From NCBI RefSeq assembly GCF_007097365.1, contig NZ_VJZR01000001.1:62001-126000 (forward strand): a DNA stretch of 64,000 nt. The letters are read 5' to 3'. Below the pieces are notes generated by a model. That model saw only the letters and a program-made list of their open reading frames with translations, made no database searches and was not told the DNA's origin. A program made the translations under genes and the position numbers. Shown one piece after another: positions 27,406 through 36,582 of this stretch (the stretch's first letter is position 1; every line of letters starts with the position of its first letter). The DNA comes from Flavobacterium franklandianum (GTDB taxonomy: Bacteria > Bacteroidota > Bacteroidia > Flavobacteriales > Flavobacteriaceae).

Positions 27406-28506
27406 ATGACGATTGAAAACACTCATTTGCAAACTATAAAACAATTAAAATCTGCTATTTTAGCCAGCAGGTATCGTGTGGCTGTTTTGGCAAACAAAGA
27501 AATGCTCGGTTTGTATTTTGCAGTAGGAAAACTAATTTCAGAAAAAGCACGTCAAGAAAAATGGGGCGCAAAAGTTCTCGAAATTTTATCGATCGATTTG
27601 CAAAATGAATTGCCAGGCTTGAGAGGTTTTTCGGCTTCGAATATTAAAAAAATGAGGCTTTTTTACGAAACTTGGTCTGGCTATTTTACAATTGGTTCGT
27701 CAGCAACGAACCAATTAGATAATTCACAAAATAATGAAAATCAACTATTTATAATTGGTTCGTCAGTAACGAACCAATTGGTAATTGAGTTTCAAAAGGT
27801 CGGATTTACACATCATTTCGAAATTTTATCAAAAACCAAAACTATCGAAGAACGGGTTTTTTACATCCAGAAAACAGCTGCAGAATTTTGGAGTGTAACC
27901 ACATTAAGATACCATTTAAAATCAAATTTATTTCAACAACAAGGAACTTTACCTAATAATTTTGCCAAAGCAATTACTCAAGACGATTTAAGAGCCAAAG
28001 CTTTAGTGGCGTTTAAAGATGAATATTTATTAGATTTCATCAATATAGAAGATCCCGAAGAAGAAAATGAAAGATTAATTGAGAATGAAATTGTTCGCAA
28101 CATCAAGAAATTCTTGCTTTCGCTGGGAACTGATTTTGCTTTTATTGCCAATCAATATCGGTTTATTTTAGATGAAACCGAATATTTTGTTGACTTGCTT
28201 TTTTACAATCGAAAAATGCAATGTCTAGTCGCTTTCGATTTAAAGAAAGGCAAATTCATACCCGAATATTTAGGAAAAATGAATTTCTATCTTTCCGCAT
28301 TGGACGAAATGGTAAAACTGCCTCACGAAAATCCATCGGTGGGTATTATTCTCTGCAAAGAAAAAAACAATAAGGTGGTCGAATTTTCTTTTCGAGATGT
28401 GAATAAAGCAATGGGCGTTGCGACTTATAAAACCGAAAATGATTTACCAAATGAATACAAAGGATTATTACCCGATGCAGAAACACTCAAAAAATTAATG
28501 GATTAA
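27406..28506 (+). CDS. DUF1016/YhcG-family PDDEXK nuclease, second copy
   Basis: The 366-residue protein shows the same architecture as the minus-strand copy: a DUF1016 N-terminal domain (VLANKEMLGLYFAVGKLISE, LRGFSASNIKKMRLFYE) and a PDDEXK-like domain with Asp in YFVDLLFYNR and DLK in VAFDLKK. The two copies are clearly diverged in sequence, so this is not a recent duplication. Residues 95-125 again hold a variable insert with DNA palindromes, here two copies of a hairpin coding for GSS-TNQL. It lies between the AraC gene and hemH, 24 nt after the former. Confidence 0.82.
   Translation: MTIENTHLQTIKQLKSAILASRYRVAVLANKEMLGLYFAVGKLISEKARQEKWGAKVLEILSIDLQNELPGLRGFSASNIKKMRLFYETWSGYFTIGSSATNQLDNSQNNENQLFIIGSSVTNQLVIEFQKVGFTHHFEILSKTKTIEERVFYIQKTAAEFWSVTTLRYHLKSNLFQQQGTLPNNFAKAITQDDLRAKALVAFKDEYLLDFINIEDPEEENERLIENEIVRNIKKFLLSLGTDFAFIANQYRFILDETEYFVDLLFYNRKMQCLVAFDLKKGKFIPEYLGKMNFYLSALDEMVKLPHENPSVGIILCKEKNNKVVEFSFRDVNKAMGVATYKTENDLPNEYKGLLPDAETLKKLMD
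27690..27779. repeat. Two identical hairpins inside the second DUF1016 coding sequence
   Basis: AATTGGTTCGT-CAGCA-ACGAACCAATT (27690-27716) and AATTGGTTCGT-CAGTA-ACGAACCAATT (27753-27779) are perfect 11-bp stems, 63 bp apart, both in frame. They occupy the same position in the protein (residues 95-125) as the palindromes in the other DUF1016 gene but have unrelated sequence. Confidence 0.85.
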
Positions 28507-28600
28507 TCAATTTCTTATATTCAACAATCAATAAAAAATAGTTAATCCCAATTTACAAAAAGTAAGTTTGTTTACTTTTATAAAAAAATAAAACGATATT

Positions 28601-29614
28601 ATGAAAGGTGTATTATTAGTCAACCTCGGTTCGCCGGAAAGTCCAACAGCAAAAGATGTAAAACCGTATTTAGACGAATTTTTGATGGACAAATACGTTA
28701 TAGACGTTCCGTTTTTGTTGCGAGCATTGCTAGTTCGTGGCATTATTCTTCAAACTAGACCTAAAAAATCGGCGGCGGCTTATGCCAAAATTTGGTGGGA
28801 CGAAGGTTCTCCGCTTGTCGTGATTTCCAAAAGAATGCACGAAAAAGTAAAAAAATTGGTTGACATTCCGGTTGCATTGGCTATGCGTTACGGAAATCCT
28901 TCTCTTTTATCTGGATTACAGGAATTACACGACAAAGGCGTAACCGAAGTAATGCTTTTCCCGTTGTATCCGCAACACGCAATGGCATCGACAACGACCA
29001 TTTTAGAATTGGCTGAAGAGCATAGAAAAAAGTATTTTCCAGAAATGAAATTTACGATTGTTCCTGCTTTTTATAACAAGCCCGACTATTTGAAAAACCT
29101 TGCCGATTCTATTCAATCGCATTTGGAAGGTTTTGAATACGATCATTTATTGTTCTCCTATCACGGAATCCCGGAACGACACATTCGCAAAACTGACGTG
29201 ACCAAATCACACTGCAAAATAGACGGTTCTTGTTGCAACACGCCCTCTCCAGCGCACGAATTTTGTTACCGTCACCAATGTTACGAAACTACGAAACAAG
29301 TGGTAAAACTATTAGGAATTCCCGAAGGAAAATACAGCCAGACTTTTCAATCTCGATTGGCCGGAGACAAATGGCTTACGCCTTACACCGATGTCGAAGT
29401 GAATAAAATGCCGGAGAAAGGCATCAAGAATTTGGCAGTGGTTACGCCTGCTTTCGTTTCGGATTGCTTGGAAACATTAGAAGAAATCGCAATGGAAGCC
29501 AACCACCAATTCAAGGAACACGGAGGCGAAAATTTTATGGCAATTCCTTGTTTGAATGATGGTGATGAATGGTGTAAAACGGTTGGGAATTGGATCGATG
29601 ATTGGGCTAAATAA
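28601..29614 (+). CDS. hemH: Ferrochelatase
   Basis: The 337-residue enzyme inserts Fe2+ into protoporphyrin IX, the last step of haem synthesis. The active-site motif FSYHGIPERHIRK, KGVLLVNLGSPESP at the N-terminus and SQTFQSRLAGDKWLTPYT are all present. Extra Cys residues (CKIDGSCC, CYRHQCYE) lie in mid-protein. It is followed after 27 nt by hemJ, so the last two haem steps are paired on the plus strand, opposite the main operon. Confidence 0.95.
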   Translation: MKGVLLVNLGSPESPTAKDVKPYLDEFLMDKYVIDVPFLLRALLVRGIILQTRPKKSAAAYAKIWWDEGSPLVVISKRMHEKVKKLVDIPVALAMRYGNPSLLSGLQELHDKGVTEVMLFPLYPQHAMASTTTILELAEEHRKKYFPEMKFTIVPAFYNKPDYLKNLADSIQSHLEGFEYDHLLFSYHGIPERHIRKTDVTKSHCKIDGSCCNTPSPAHEFCYRHQCYETTKQVVKLLGIPEGKYSQTFQSRLAGDKWLTPYTDVEVNKMPEKGIKNLAVVTPAFVSDCLETLEEIAMEANHQFKEHGGENFMAIPCLNDGDEWCKTVGNWIDDWAK

Positions 29615-29641
29615 AAATGTTTAAAAGTTTAAACAAAAAAT

Positions 29642-30196
29642 ATGGAACTATACAACTACCTAAAATCCCTGCACCTCATCTTTGTCATCACTTGGTTTGC
29701 CGGACTTTTTTATATCGTTCGATTGTTTGTGTATCAAATTGAAGCTAACGACAAACCTTCGCCAGAAAAAGAAATTTTGCAAAAACAATACAAAATAATG
29801 ACCTATCGTTTGTGGTACATTATCACTTGGCCATCAGCGGTTTTGGCTAGTATTTTTGCTTTTTGGATGTTGTTTTTTACCCCAACAGGAAATGCTTGGT
29901 TACAAATGCCTTGGATGCACGTAAAACTTGGCTTTGTTTTTGTGTTGTATTTGTACCATTACAAATGCCACAAAATATATAAGGAATTGCAAAATGACGA
30001 AGTAAAATATACCACAAATTATATGCGTTTGTGGAACGAAGGTGCTACAATCATATTATTTTCCGTTGTGTTTTTAGTCGTTCTGAAAAACGCTGTAAAC
30101 TGGATTTATGGAGTTATCGGAATTATGTCGTTTTCGATTTTGATTATGTTTGGCTTTAAATTTTACAAACGAATACGAGAGAAAAACAATTCCTAA
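29642..30196 (+). CDS. hemJ: Protoporphyrinogen IX oxidase, HemJ type
   Basis: This 184-residue membrane protein has about four to five transmembrane helices and HemJ family marks: an N-terminal LKSLHLIFVITWFAGLFY with the conserved His, and WMHVKLGFVFVLYLYHY further in. HemJ oxidises protoporphyrinogen IX at the inner membrane. Its place right after hemH supports this over a generic CopD-like reading. The sensor kinase begins 3 nt downstream, so it may be co-transcribed. Confidence 0.88.
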   Translation: MELYNYLKSLHLIFVITWFAGLFYIVRLFVYQIEANDKPSPEKEILQKQYKIMTYRLWYIITWPSAVLASIFAFWMLFFTPTGNAWLQMPWMHVKLGFVFVLYLYHYKCHKIYKELQNDEVKYTTNYMRLWNEGATIILFSVVFLVVLKNAVNWIYGVIGIMSFSILIMFGFKFYKRIREKNNS

Positions 30197-30199
30197 AAG

Positions 30200-31672
30200 A
30201 TGTTCAAAAACTTCAAGATATCAATGCTTTCGTTGCAAATCAGGATCTTCCTTTCGATGATAGTATTGATTATTGTAGCTTCGATTGTATTGGCCACAAT
30301 TTCGATTATTCAATTCAAGAATGAAGCCAAGCAATACCATCAAGAGCGATTAGAGCATAAAGAAGACGCCATAAAAGAGAACATCAATTATGTACTTACC
30401 AATACTACTTATCCGCTGACATCAAGCAATTTATCGCTAATTTTTAAAGATAAAATTCACGAATTATCAGATATTCACAATCTTGAAATCAATATTTACG
30501 ACTTGGATGGTCATTTATTAAAATCTTCGAAATCGAGATTTTCTATCGATGCGGCAGCTCCACCTATTCCAAAATACATAATAAAACTGGTTCAATCCTC
30601 TATTGAAAAACGCTATGTCGATATCAAAAACATTGACGGAAAAAAGAACCGATCTTCCTACAGTTTAATTAAAGACGATAAGTTCAAACCTCTTGGAATC
30701 CTTAATTTACCTTATGTCGAAGATGACAGTTATTATCAAACTGAATTGCAAAATTTCTTAATGGGATTAGCACAGGTTTATTCATTTATGCTTTTGGTGG
30801 CTTTTGGGGTGGCTTATTTTCTATCTTCCTACATTACAAAATCGCTGAAAACGATTTCCGACAAATTAAGCGAAACGACTTTGAACCAAAAAAACGAAAA
30901 AATTGTCCTCGAAGCCAGTAGCAAAGAAATCAATCTTTTGATTAATGCTTATAATGCAATGGTGGACGAACTCGAAGAAAGCGCCTTGAAATTAGCCCAA
31001 AGCGAACGAGAAGAAGCTTGGCAAGAAATGGCCAAACAAGTGGCGCACGAAATCAAAAATCCGCTAACGCCAATGCGGTTGACGGTACAAAGTTTTCAGC
31101 GAAAATTCGACCCAAACGATCCCAATCTGAAACAAAAGATTAACGATTATTCTGAAACCTTGATTCAGCAAATTGATACGATGAGTTCCGTGGCTTCGGC
31201 ATTTTCTAACTTTGCTTCGATGCCAGCACAACAGAATGAAACCCTGAATGTGGTGGATGTCATCGAACTGACTATGGATATTTTCAACGAAGAATACGTT
31301 CATTTTAAAGCGGAAGAAGATGAAATCATTTCGAAAATTGATCGAACACAACTCATTCGAATTATTACCAATTTGGTCAAAAATGCTATTCAAGCCATTC
31401 CCGAAAATCAAGAAAACAAGGCTGTTTGCGTCAACATAAAAAAAATGTCAGGCAATGTCGTTATCACAGTGGCCGACAACGGAATTGGAATTGGCCCCGA
31501 AAATTCAAATCGGATTTTCGACCCCAAATTTACCACAAAAACCAGCGGAATGGGATTGGGCTTGAGCATCATCAAAAACATTATCGAAAATTATAGCGGA
31601 ACCATCACATTCGAATCCCAAAAAGGAAAAGGGACAACTTTCAAGGTTTCATTGCCCATCATAAACAATTAA
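30200..31672 (+). CDS. Membrane sensor histidine kinase
   Basis: The 490-residue kinase has a membrane segment at about 12-36, a periplasmic sensing region of about 150 residues, a second membrane segment at about 187-210, a HAMP-like linker, then the kinase core. The phospho-acceptor is His283 in QVAHEIKNPLTP, with N-box NLVKNAIQAIP, G1 DNGIGIG and G2 GMGLGLSII. The EIKNPLTPM form resembles NtrY-type kinases. No response regulator is adjacent, so its partner and signal are unknown. It begins 3 nt after hemJ and ends 12 nt before the enoyl-CoA hydratase. Confidence 0.88.
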   Translation: MFKNFKISMLSLQIRIFLSMIVLIIVASIVLATISIIQFKNEAKQYHQERLEHKEDAIKENINYVLTNTTYPLTSSNLSLIFKDKIHELSDIHNLEINIYDLDGHLLKSSKSRFSIDAAAPPIPKYIIKLVQSSIEKRYVDIKNIDGKKNRSSYSLIKDDKFKPLGILNLPYVEDDSYYQTELQNFLMGLAQVYSFMLLVAFGVAYFLSSYITKSLKTISDKLSETTLNQKNEKIVLEASSKEINLLINAYNAMVDELEESALKLAQSEREEAWQEMAKQVAHEIKNPLTPMRLTVQSFQRKFDPNDPNLKQKINDYSETLIQQIDTMSSVASAFSNFASMPAQQNETLNVVDVIELTMDIFNEEYVHFKAEEDEIISKIDRTQLIRIITNLVKNAIQAIPENQENKAVCVNIKKMSGNVVITVADNGIGIGPENSNRIFDPKFTTKTSGMGLGLSIIKNIIENYSGTITFESQKGKGTTFKVSLPIINN

Positions 31673-31684
31673 AATCAAGAAGTT

Positions 31685-32467
31685 ATGGCTCAGGAAAACA
31701 TCATCTTAGAACACGAAAAAGGCATTGCTACCATTTATATCAATCGTCCAGAAAAGTTGAATGCACTAAACAAAGCAACGATTCAAGAACTTCACGAAAC
31801 CTTAGAATTAATTGACAATAATCCCGATGTGCGAGTGATTATTATTACCGGAAGCGGAGAAAAAGCTTTTGTGGCTGGAGCCGATATTGCCGAATTTGCT
31901 CATTTTTCGGCGGAAGAAGGCGCACAATTGGCCGCAAAAGGGCAACACCTTTTATTCGATTTTATTGAAAAAATGAAAACTCCAGTAATTGCTGCTATCA
32001 ATGGTTTTGCACTTGGCGGCGGATTAGAATTGGCGATGGCTTGTCATTTTAGAATTGCTTCCGAAAATGCCAAAATGGGTTTGCCAGAAACTTCCCTTGG
32101 AGTAATTCCAGGTTATGGTGGAACGCAACGTTTGGCTCAATTGGTTGGTAAAGGTCGCGCTATGGAAATGATTCTAACAGCTGGAATGATTGATGCTGAT
32201 ACTGCAAAAATTTACGGATTAGTGAATCACGTTGTGCCTCAAGAAGAATTATTTTCGGCTTATATGACTATTGCCACGAGGATTATGAAAAACTCTCCTG
32301 TCGCCATTTCTAAAGCCATCGAAGCTGTAAATGCCAACTATATTTCGGGCGTAAATGGATTTGATGTCGAAATCAAAAATTTTGGCGACTGTTTTGCCAC
32401 TGATGATTTCAAGGAAGGAACAACGGCTTTTTTGGAAAAAAGAAAAGCAGAATTTAAAGGGAAATAA
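31685..32467 (+). CDS. Enoyl-CoA hydratase/isomerase family protein
   Basis: The 260-residue crotonase-fold enzyme has the oxyanion-hole motifs AGADIAEFA and NGFALGGGLELAMACHF, plus the two acidic catalytic positions expected of a hydratase (PETSLGVIPGYGGTQRL). The likely reaction is hydration of 2-enoyl-CoA, in fatty acid or butanoyl-CoA metabolism. The exact substrate cannot be read from sequence. It lies 12 nt after the sensor kinase. Confidence 0.88.
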   Translation: MAQENIILEHEKGIATIYINRPEKLNALNKATIQELHETLELIDNNPDVRVIIITGSGEKAFVAGADIAEFAHFSAEEGAQLAAKGQHLLFDFIEKMKTPVIAAINGFALGGGLELAMACHFRIASENAKMGLPETSLGVIPGYGGTQRLAQLVGKGRAMEMILTAGMIDADTAKIYGLVNHVVPQEELFSAYMTIATRIMKNSPVAISKAIEAVNANYISGVNGFDVEIKNFGDCFATDDFKEGTTAFLEKRKAEFKGK

Positions 32468-32470
32468 AAA

Positions 32471-32512
32471 AGTTGGCAGTATTCAGGAATTAGTGTTCAG
32501 TTGCAGTTGGCA
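32471..32512. repeat. 'GTCAGTATTCAGT'-type intergenic repeat
   Basis: GTTGGCAGTATTCAGG, then TTAGTGTTCAGTTGCAG and TTGGCAG, follow the enoyl-CoA hydratase stop. This is a degenerate copy of the CAGT-rich repeat also found at 7824 and near 63.7 kb. Confidence 0.45.
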
Positions 32513-32574
32513 GCCTAAAAAATTGTATTTTTGACAACTCATTTTTGAAAACAATTTATCAAAAAATAAAACCT

Positions 32575-32973
32575 ATGTCCTTCCAACCTGTATTTGCCCA
32601 ATTTTGGGAAAAAGTAAAAGAAAGCATCGAAAATAAAACCTACGCCAAATTAACTTTGGCAAAAACCATTGGCGACACGGAATTGAAAAATATTTATGTG
32701 CGTCCCGTTTTATTGGAAAATGACGTGTTTAGTCTTTCGGTTACGGCTCGTTACAAAACCGAAGAAGTAGAAAGTTTTCATTCGCTAGAAGAAGCTTTTT
32801 TCGTTTTGGCTCCCTATATGAACAATCCGTTTTTGACGGCATTGTTATTCACCACAGAAAATGACATTACCTTTAAACTCAACAAAAAACGTGTTGGAAC
32901 TATCATCGAACAAGCACCCACTTTCAAGAATGCTTCGGACGTGATTTTAGAAATGAGGGAAAAAGGAATTTGA
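32575..32973 (+). CDS. Uncharacterised conserved-looking protein
   Basis: This is a 132-residue soluble protein with mixed helices and strands. It has no signal, membrane segment or catalytic motif that I recognise. Features include FAQFWEKVKESIENKTYAKL near the N-terminus and a basic KLNKKRVGT stretch. The start at 32575 (MSFQPVFAQF) is preferred over 32545 because the extra ten residues look non-coding. It lies alone between a repeat and a strong palindromic terminator. Confidence 0.55.
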   Translation: MSFQPVFAQFWEKVKESIENKTYAKLTLAKTIGDTELKNIYVRPVLLENDVFSLSVTARYKTEEVESFHSLEEAFFVLAPYMNNPFLTALLFTTENDITFKLNKKRVGTIIEQAPTFKNASDVILEMREKGI

Positions 32974-32985
32974 TTGCTGATTTTT

Positions 32986-33027
32986 GATTAACGATTTTTA
33001 ATTTCGTGAAGTTAAAAATCGTTAATC
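32986..33027. terminator. Perfect 16-bp palindrome between convergent genes
   Basis: GATTAACGATTTTTAA (32986-33001) and TTAAAAATCGTTAATC (33012-33027) are perfect reverse complements around a 10-nt loop. The genes on either side converge, so it can end both transcripts. Confidence 0.65.
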
Positions 33028-33042
33028 TACAATCTAAAATCC

Positions 33043-33696
33043 CTACTTCTCCCCGTCCCATTCTGCATAAAATTGAGAGAGGAAACCTTCCATATAATGA
33101 TGTCTTTCTTTGGCAATTTGTTTTCCGGTTTCGGTATTCATTTTGTCCTTCAACAGCAATAGTTTTTCGTAGAAATGATTGAGGGTTGGCGCTTGGCTGT
33201 TTTTATATTCTTCCTTGCTCATATGAAGTTTTGGAGCAATATTCGGGTTGTAGATCGGTCTGTTTTTGAAACCGCCATAATTGAATGTTCTGGCAATGCC
33301 AATGGCTCCAATGGCATCTAATCGGTCTGCGTCTTGAACGATATCCAATTCGATAGAAGAGAATGTCTTTTCGCTATTTCCGCCCTTAAAAGAGATATTT
33401 TCGATAATATTGATGACGTGTTGAATGGTGGCTTGGTCAACCTTATTAGATTCTAAAAATTCTCGGGCCATTTTTGGACCCACAGTTTCGTTGCCATCGT
33501 GAAATTTACTATCGGCAATATCGTGAAGCAAAGCTCCTAATTTTACAACATTTGCATCACAAACTTCGCCATCTGCAATTAATAATGCGTTTTTATACAC
33601 TCTTTCGATGTGAAACCAGTCGTGTCCTCCTTCGGCATTTTCAAGTTTTTGCTTTACAAAAAGAATGGTATTATTTATTAAATCTGAATTAGTCAT
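33043..33696 (-). CDS. HD-domain phosphohydrolase
   Basis: The 217-residue protein has HD superfamily metal-binding motifs: GGHDWFHIERV at residues 19-29, LGALLHDIADSKFH (the HD pair), and DIVQDADRLDAIGAIGIART. The pattern matches small YedJ/YpgQ-type HD hydrolases, which act on nucleotides or related phosphates with a divalent metal. The substrate is not predictable. It is a single-gene unit, convergent with 32575. Confidence 0.85.
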   Translation of the reverse strand: MTNSDLINNTILFVKQKLENAEGGHDWFHIERVYKNALLIADGEVCDANVVKLGALLHDIADSKFHDGNETVGPKMAREFLESNKVDQATIQHVINIIENISFKGGNSEKTFSSIELDIVQDADRLDAIGAIGIARTFNYGGFKNRPIYNPNIAPKLHMSKEEYKNSQAPTLNHFYEKLLLLKDKMNTETGKQIAKERHHYMEGFLSQFYAEWDGEK

Positions 33697-33712
33697 ATTT
33701 GAACTGTTTTTA

Positions 33713-33754
33713 GAAAAAAAGCTGATTTTTAAAGTCTAAACCTCAAAAATCAGC
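33713..33754 (-). terminator. Terminator of the acyl-ACP desaturase gene
   Basis: On the minus strand GCTGATTTTT and AAAAATCAGC form a 10-bp stem with a 14-nt loop, followed by seven T residues. It lies 82 nt past the desaturase stop codon. Confidence 0.65.
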
Positions 33755-33835
33755 AATATATTAATGGCAATTGTAATAGCAAAAATCAACTTTCCTTTCC
33801 AACCAATCTAAAATCTACACTCTGAAATCTAAAAA

Positions 33836-34822
33836 TTAAAGTCTCGCAGGTTCTACCCATTTAAATTGAAATGATTCTTGAGGAATTACCAATCTTTCTG
33901 AAATTCTAGCCATTCTAGCAGGTAATTTCATCAAATAATCTCGGGCTTTTTCGGCTTCATCGGTTAAACTTCCAATTTTGTCGATTTCCCATTTCTCAAT
34001 CAATTTTTGCATAATATCTACATAATCATTGGCAGTATAAACGCCAATTCGTTGGGCAGAATCCGAAAAATGTTCGAAAGCAGAACTTATTTTTTGTCCT
34101 GATTCTCTCAAGAAATGCGCTGGCATCACGATTTTGGCTTTCATCATATATTGAAACGCAAGCATCATTTCGCTTGGATCAATTTTGAAAATTTGGTTTA
34201 CAAATTCGCTGTAAGCCAAGTGATGACGCATTTCGTCGCCAGCAATCATTTTACACATTTTGGCTAATTTAGAATCGCCATAGCTTTTGGCCAATTGCGA
34301 CACTCTATTGTGGGAAACATAAGTCGCTAATTCTTGAAAACTCGTATAAACAAAGTTTTTATAAGGATCTCTTCCGGTGCCTATGTCGAAACCATCGCCT
34401 ATAAGGTGTTGCGTTGTCATTTCGATTTCGCGCATATTGACACGACCTGACAAATAAAGGTATTTATTCAATAAATCACCGTGACGATTTTCTTCTCCTG
34501 TCCATTGGCGAACCCATTGTGCCCAACCGTTTCGTTCCAGATTATCTACACCTTCTACTTCCATCAACCAGTTTTCGTAGGTTGGCAAAGCTTCTTCGGT
34601 AATCATATCACCTACCATAGCCACCCAAAAATCATAAGGTAAATCTTTGGAGATTTCTCTAAGTTCCTTAACTTCTTCTAGAAAATTATCGCTTTCAGAA
34701 TTTGGTAAAAAATCAGATGGTTGCCAAATTTTTTCAACGGGAATTAAATATTGGTCAACATAAGTGCTGACGTTTTTTTCTAGAAGTTGCATTACTTCTA
34801 ATCTTATGTTTTTAATTGACAT
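33836..34822 (-). CDS. Acyl-ACP desaturase (ferritin-like di-iron)
   Basis: The 328-residue soluble enzyme introduces a double bond into acyl-ACP chains using a di-iron centre and O2. The two iron-binding motifs are EENRHGDLL and DEMRHHLAY. The overall length and the TFYEnwlm-like region (ALPTYENWLMEVEG) match stearoyl-ACP desaturases. It is probably used for membrane unsaturation at low temperature. Two PlsC acyltransferases follow upstream on the same strand, so lipid genes cluster here. Confidence 0.9.
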   Translation of the reverse strand: MSIKNIRLEVMQLLEKNVSTYVDQYLIPVEKIWQPSDFLPNSESDNFLEEVKELREISKDLPYDFWVAMVGDMITEEALPTYENWLMEVEGVDNLERNGWAQWVRQWTGEENRHGDLLNKYLYLSGRVNMREIEMTTQHLIGDGFDIGTGRDPYKNFVYTSFQELATYVSHNRVSQLAKSYGDSKLAKMCKMIAGDEMRHHLAYSEFVNQIFKIDPSEMMLAFQYMMKAKIVMPAHFLRESGQKISSAFEHFSDSAQRIGVYTANDYVDIMQKLIEKWEIDKIGSLTDEAEKARDYLMKLPARMARISERLVIPQESFQFKWVEPARL

Positions 34823-34874
34823 ATATGTTTTTGGTTTATTTATTTCTGAACTTGAGATTTCTCACAAGAATATG

Positions 34875-34882
34875 CAAAGTTA
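34875..34882 (-). promoter_or_regulatory. -7 element of the desaturase promoter
   Basis: The minus strand reads TAACTTTG, a full TAnnTTTG match 52 nt before the desaturase ATG and directly downstream of the PlsC stop region. No clear TTG partner was found. Confidence 0.4.
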
Positions 34883-34890
34883 GCACATTT

Positions 34891-35646
34891 TTAAAGTTTT
34901 ATCCCTTGAACGATAGTATTTTCAGTTTTTTCCATTATTTGAGCAAAGTCATACTCTTTTACTGACATAGCTTCGTGAATAGTAAAAGTGATATGATTTC
35001 CTAAATCATATGGAAAAGCGCCAAATCTAAAAAATTTCCAAGAATTATTAATGGAAATAGGCACAACATAGGCCGAAGGGGCATATTTACACAATATTTT
35101 CAATCCGCTTTGTGCAAATTCTTTGGGTTTTCCTGTTTTACTTCTGGTTCCTTCTGGAAAAATTACTGCTGAACGGTTGTGTTTTTCGATATATTCAGAC
35201 AATCCTTTTATTGCCGGAATAGCTTGTTTAGGATCTTTTCTATCAATTAAAACCGAACCACCGTGACTTAAATTAAACGAAACACTCGGAATTCCTTTGC
35301 CTAATTCGACTTTACTGACAAATTTTGGATGAAATTTTCTCAAAAACCAAATCATTCCAATAACGTCATACATTCCTTGATGATTCGCCACAAAAATGAT
35401 AGGAACTCCCGTTGGGATGTTTTCTCTTCCTTCTATTTTAAAATTATTAAACAAAACGTGACCAATTCTTAGCAAAAAAAAGTTTAGATAATCGACACTT
35501 TTTTTATGGGCTTGATACCCAAAAACGTTAAAGCAAATCCACTGAATAGGGTGAAAAATCACTAATGTCAATAAGAAAACCAGAATTGCAATAAAGGATA
35601 TTGGATAGGATATAATTTTTTGCATTGATAATAGAAATTTTAGCAA
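34891..35646 (-). CDS. plsC: 1-acyl-sn-glycerol-3-phosphate acyltransferase (PlsC family), copy A
   Basis: The 251-residue membrane-associated acyltransferase has catalytic ANHQGMYDV (the HX4D motif) and the substrate-binding FPEGTRSKTGKP block. An N-terminal hydrophobic segment (about residues 13-32) anchors it. It acylates lysophosphatidic acid to phosphatidic acid. It is a close tandem paralogue of the next gene upstream (35763-36497): both share the same layout and many identical stretches, such as KEFAQSGLKILCKYAPSAY against NEFAESGLKILCKYAPSAY. Confidence 0.88.
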   Translation of the reverse strand: MLKFLLSMQKIISYPISFIAILVFLLTLVIFHPIQWICFNVFGYQAHKKSVDYLNFFLLRIGHVLFNNFKIEGRENIPTGVPIIFVANHQGMYDVIGMIWFLRKFHPKFVSKVELGKGIPSVSFNLSHGGSVLIDRKDPKQAIPAIKGLSEYIEKHNRSAVIFPEGTRSKTGKPKEFAQSGLKILCKYAPSAYVVPISINNSWKFFRFGAFPYDLGNHITFTIHEAMSVKEYDFAQIMEKTENTIVQGIKL

Positions 35647-35762
35647 AAATAAGAAATTTTATTTTGAATGTAGCTTTTTCTAAAAACACAACATTCAATT
35701 AACACAAGTGTTTTAATTTGAAAAAATGTTTTCGAAAAACATAAATTAATTACCCCAAGAAG

Positions 35763-36497
35763 CTATATTTTAATCGTTTGAATAATGGTTTTTTTTGTCT
35801 TTTCCATTATCTCAGCAAAGGAATAATCACTCACTTTTAATGGCTTGTGAACGGTAAATTTAAGATGATGCCCAAAACTTAAAGGAAAATAACCGTATTG
35901 ATATACTTTCCAAGAATTATTGATAGTTATGGGAACAATGTAAGCTGAAGGTGCATATTTACACAAAATTTTCAATCCGCTTTCGGCAAATTCGTTTGGA
36001 ATTCCTGTTTTGCTTCTTGTCCCTTCTGGAAAAATAACTGCTGAATAGTTTTCTTTTTCAATATATTCGGCCAATGATTTTATTTTTGGAATAGCTTGTT
36101 TAGGATTGCTTCGATCAATAAGAACATATTTCCCGTTTCTCAAAAAATAGGAAATACTGGGAAGGCCTTTTCCAAGTTCTTTTTTAGTAACAAATAGACA
36201 GTTAAATTTTCTCAAATACCAAATAATTCCAGCTGTATCTAACAAACTTTGATGATTGGCCACAAAAACAACGGGTACGTTTTTGGGAATCAATTCCCTA
36301 TTTTCAAAAGTATAGCTTGTGCCTAAAATATGATTGCATTTTAAACTAAAATAGGCGACATAATCAAAGGACATTTTGAGTCCTTTATCACCAAAAACGG
36401 TAAAAGCAATCCACTGTATGGGCTGTATCGTACACAAAACCACTAAATAAGTAAGATAATATAGCAGTGTTAATGGGTATAATAAAATTTTATTCAT
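35763..36497 (-). CDS. plsC: 1-acyl-sn-glycerol-3-phosphate acyltransferase (PlsC family), copy B
   Basis: The 244-residue tandem paralogue of copy A has ANHQSLLDT (HX4D) and FPEGTRSKTG, with a similar N-terminal membrane segment. A 116-nt AT-rich spacer separates the two. The pair probably arose by local duplication and may differ in acyl-chain preference. A third, more distant PlsC is at 54567-55307. Confidence 0.87.
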   Translation of the reverse strand: MNKILLYPLTLLYYLTYLVVLCTIQPIQWIAFTVFGDKGLKMSFDYVAYFSLKCNHILGTSYTFENRELIPKNVPVVFVANHQSLLDTAGIIWYLRKFNCLFVTKKELGKGLPSISYFLRNGKYVLIDRSNPKQAIPKIKSLAEYIEKENYSAVIFPEGTRSKTGIPNEFAESGLKILCKYAPSAYIVPITINNSWKVYQYGYFPLSFGHHLKFTVHKPLKVSDYSFAEIMEKTKKTIIQTIKI

Positions 36498-36582
36498 CCT
36501 TTTTTAAATTATTCACAAAAGTAATCAATATTTTTTGCGTTAGATTTTAATACCAAAAATTTATCTGTTTAGGGTTTAATTG

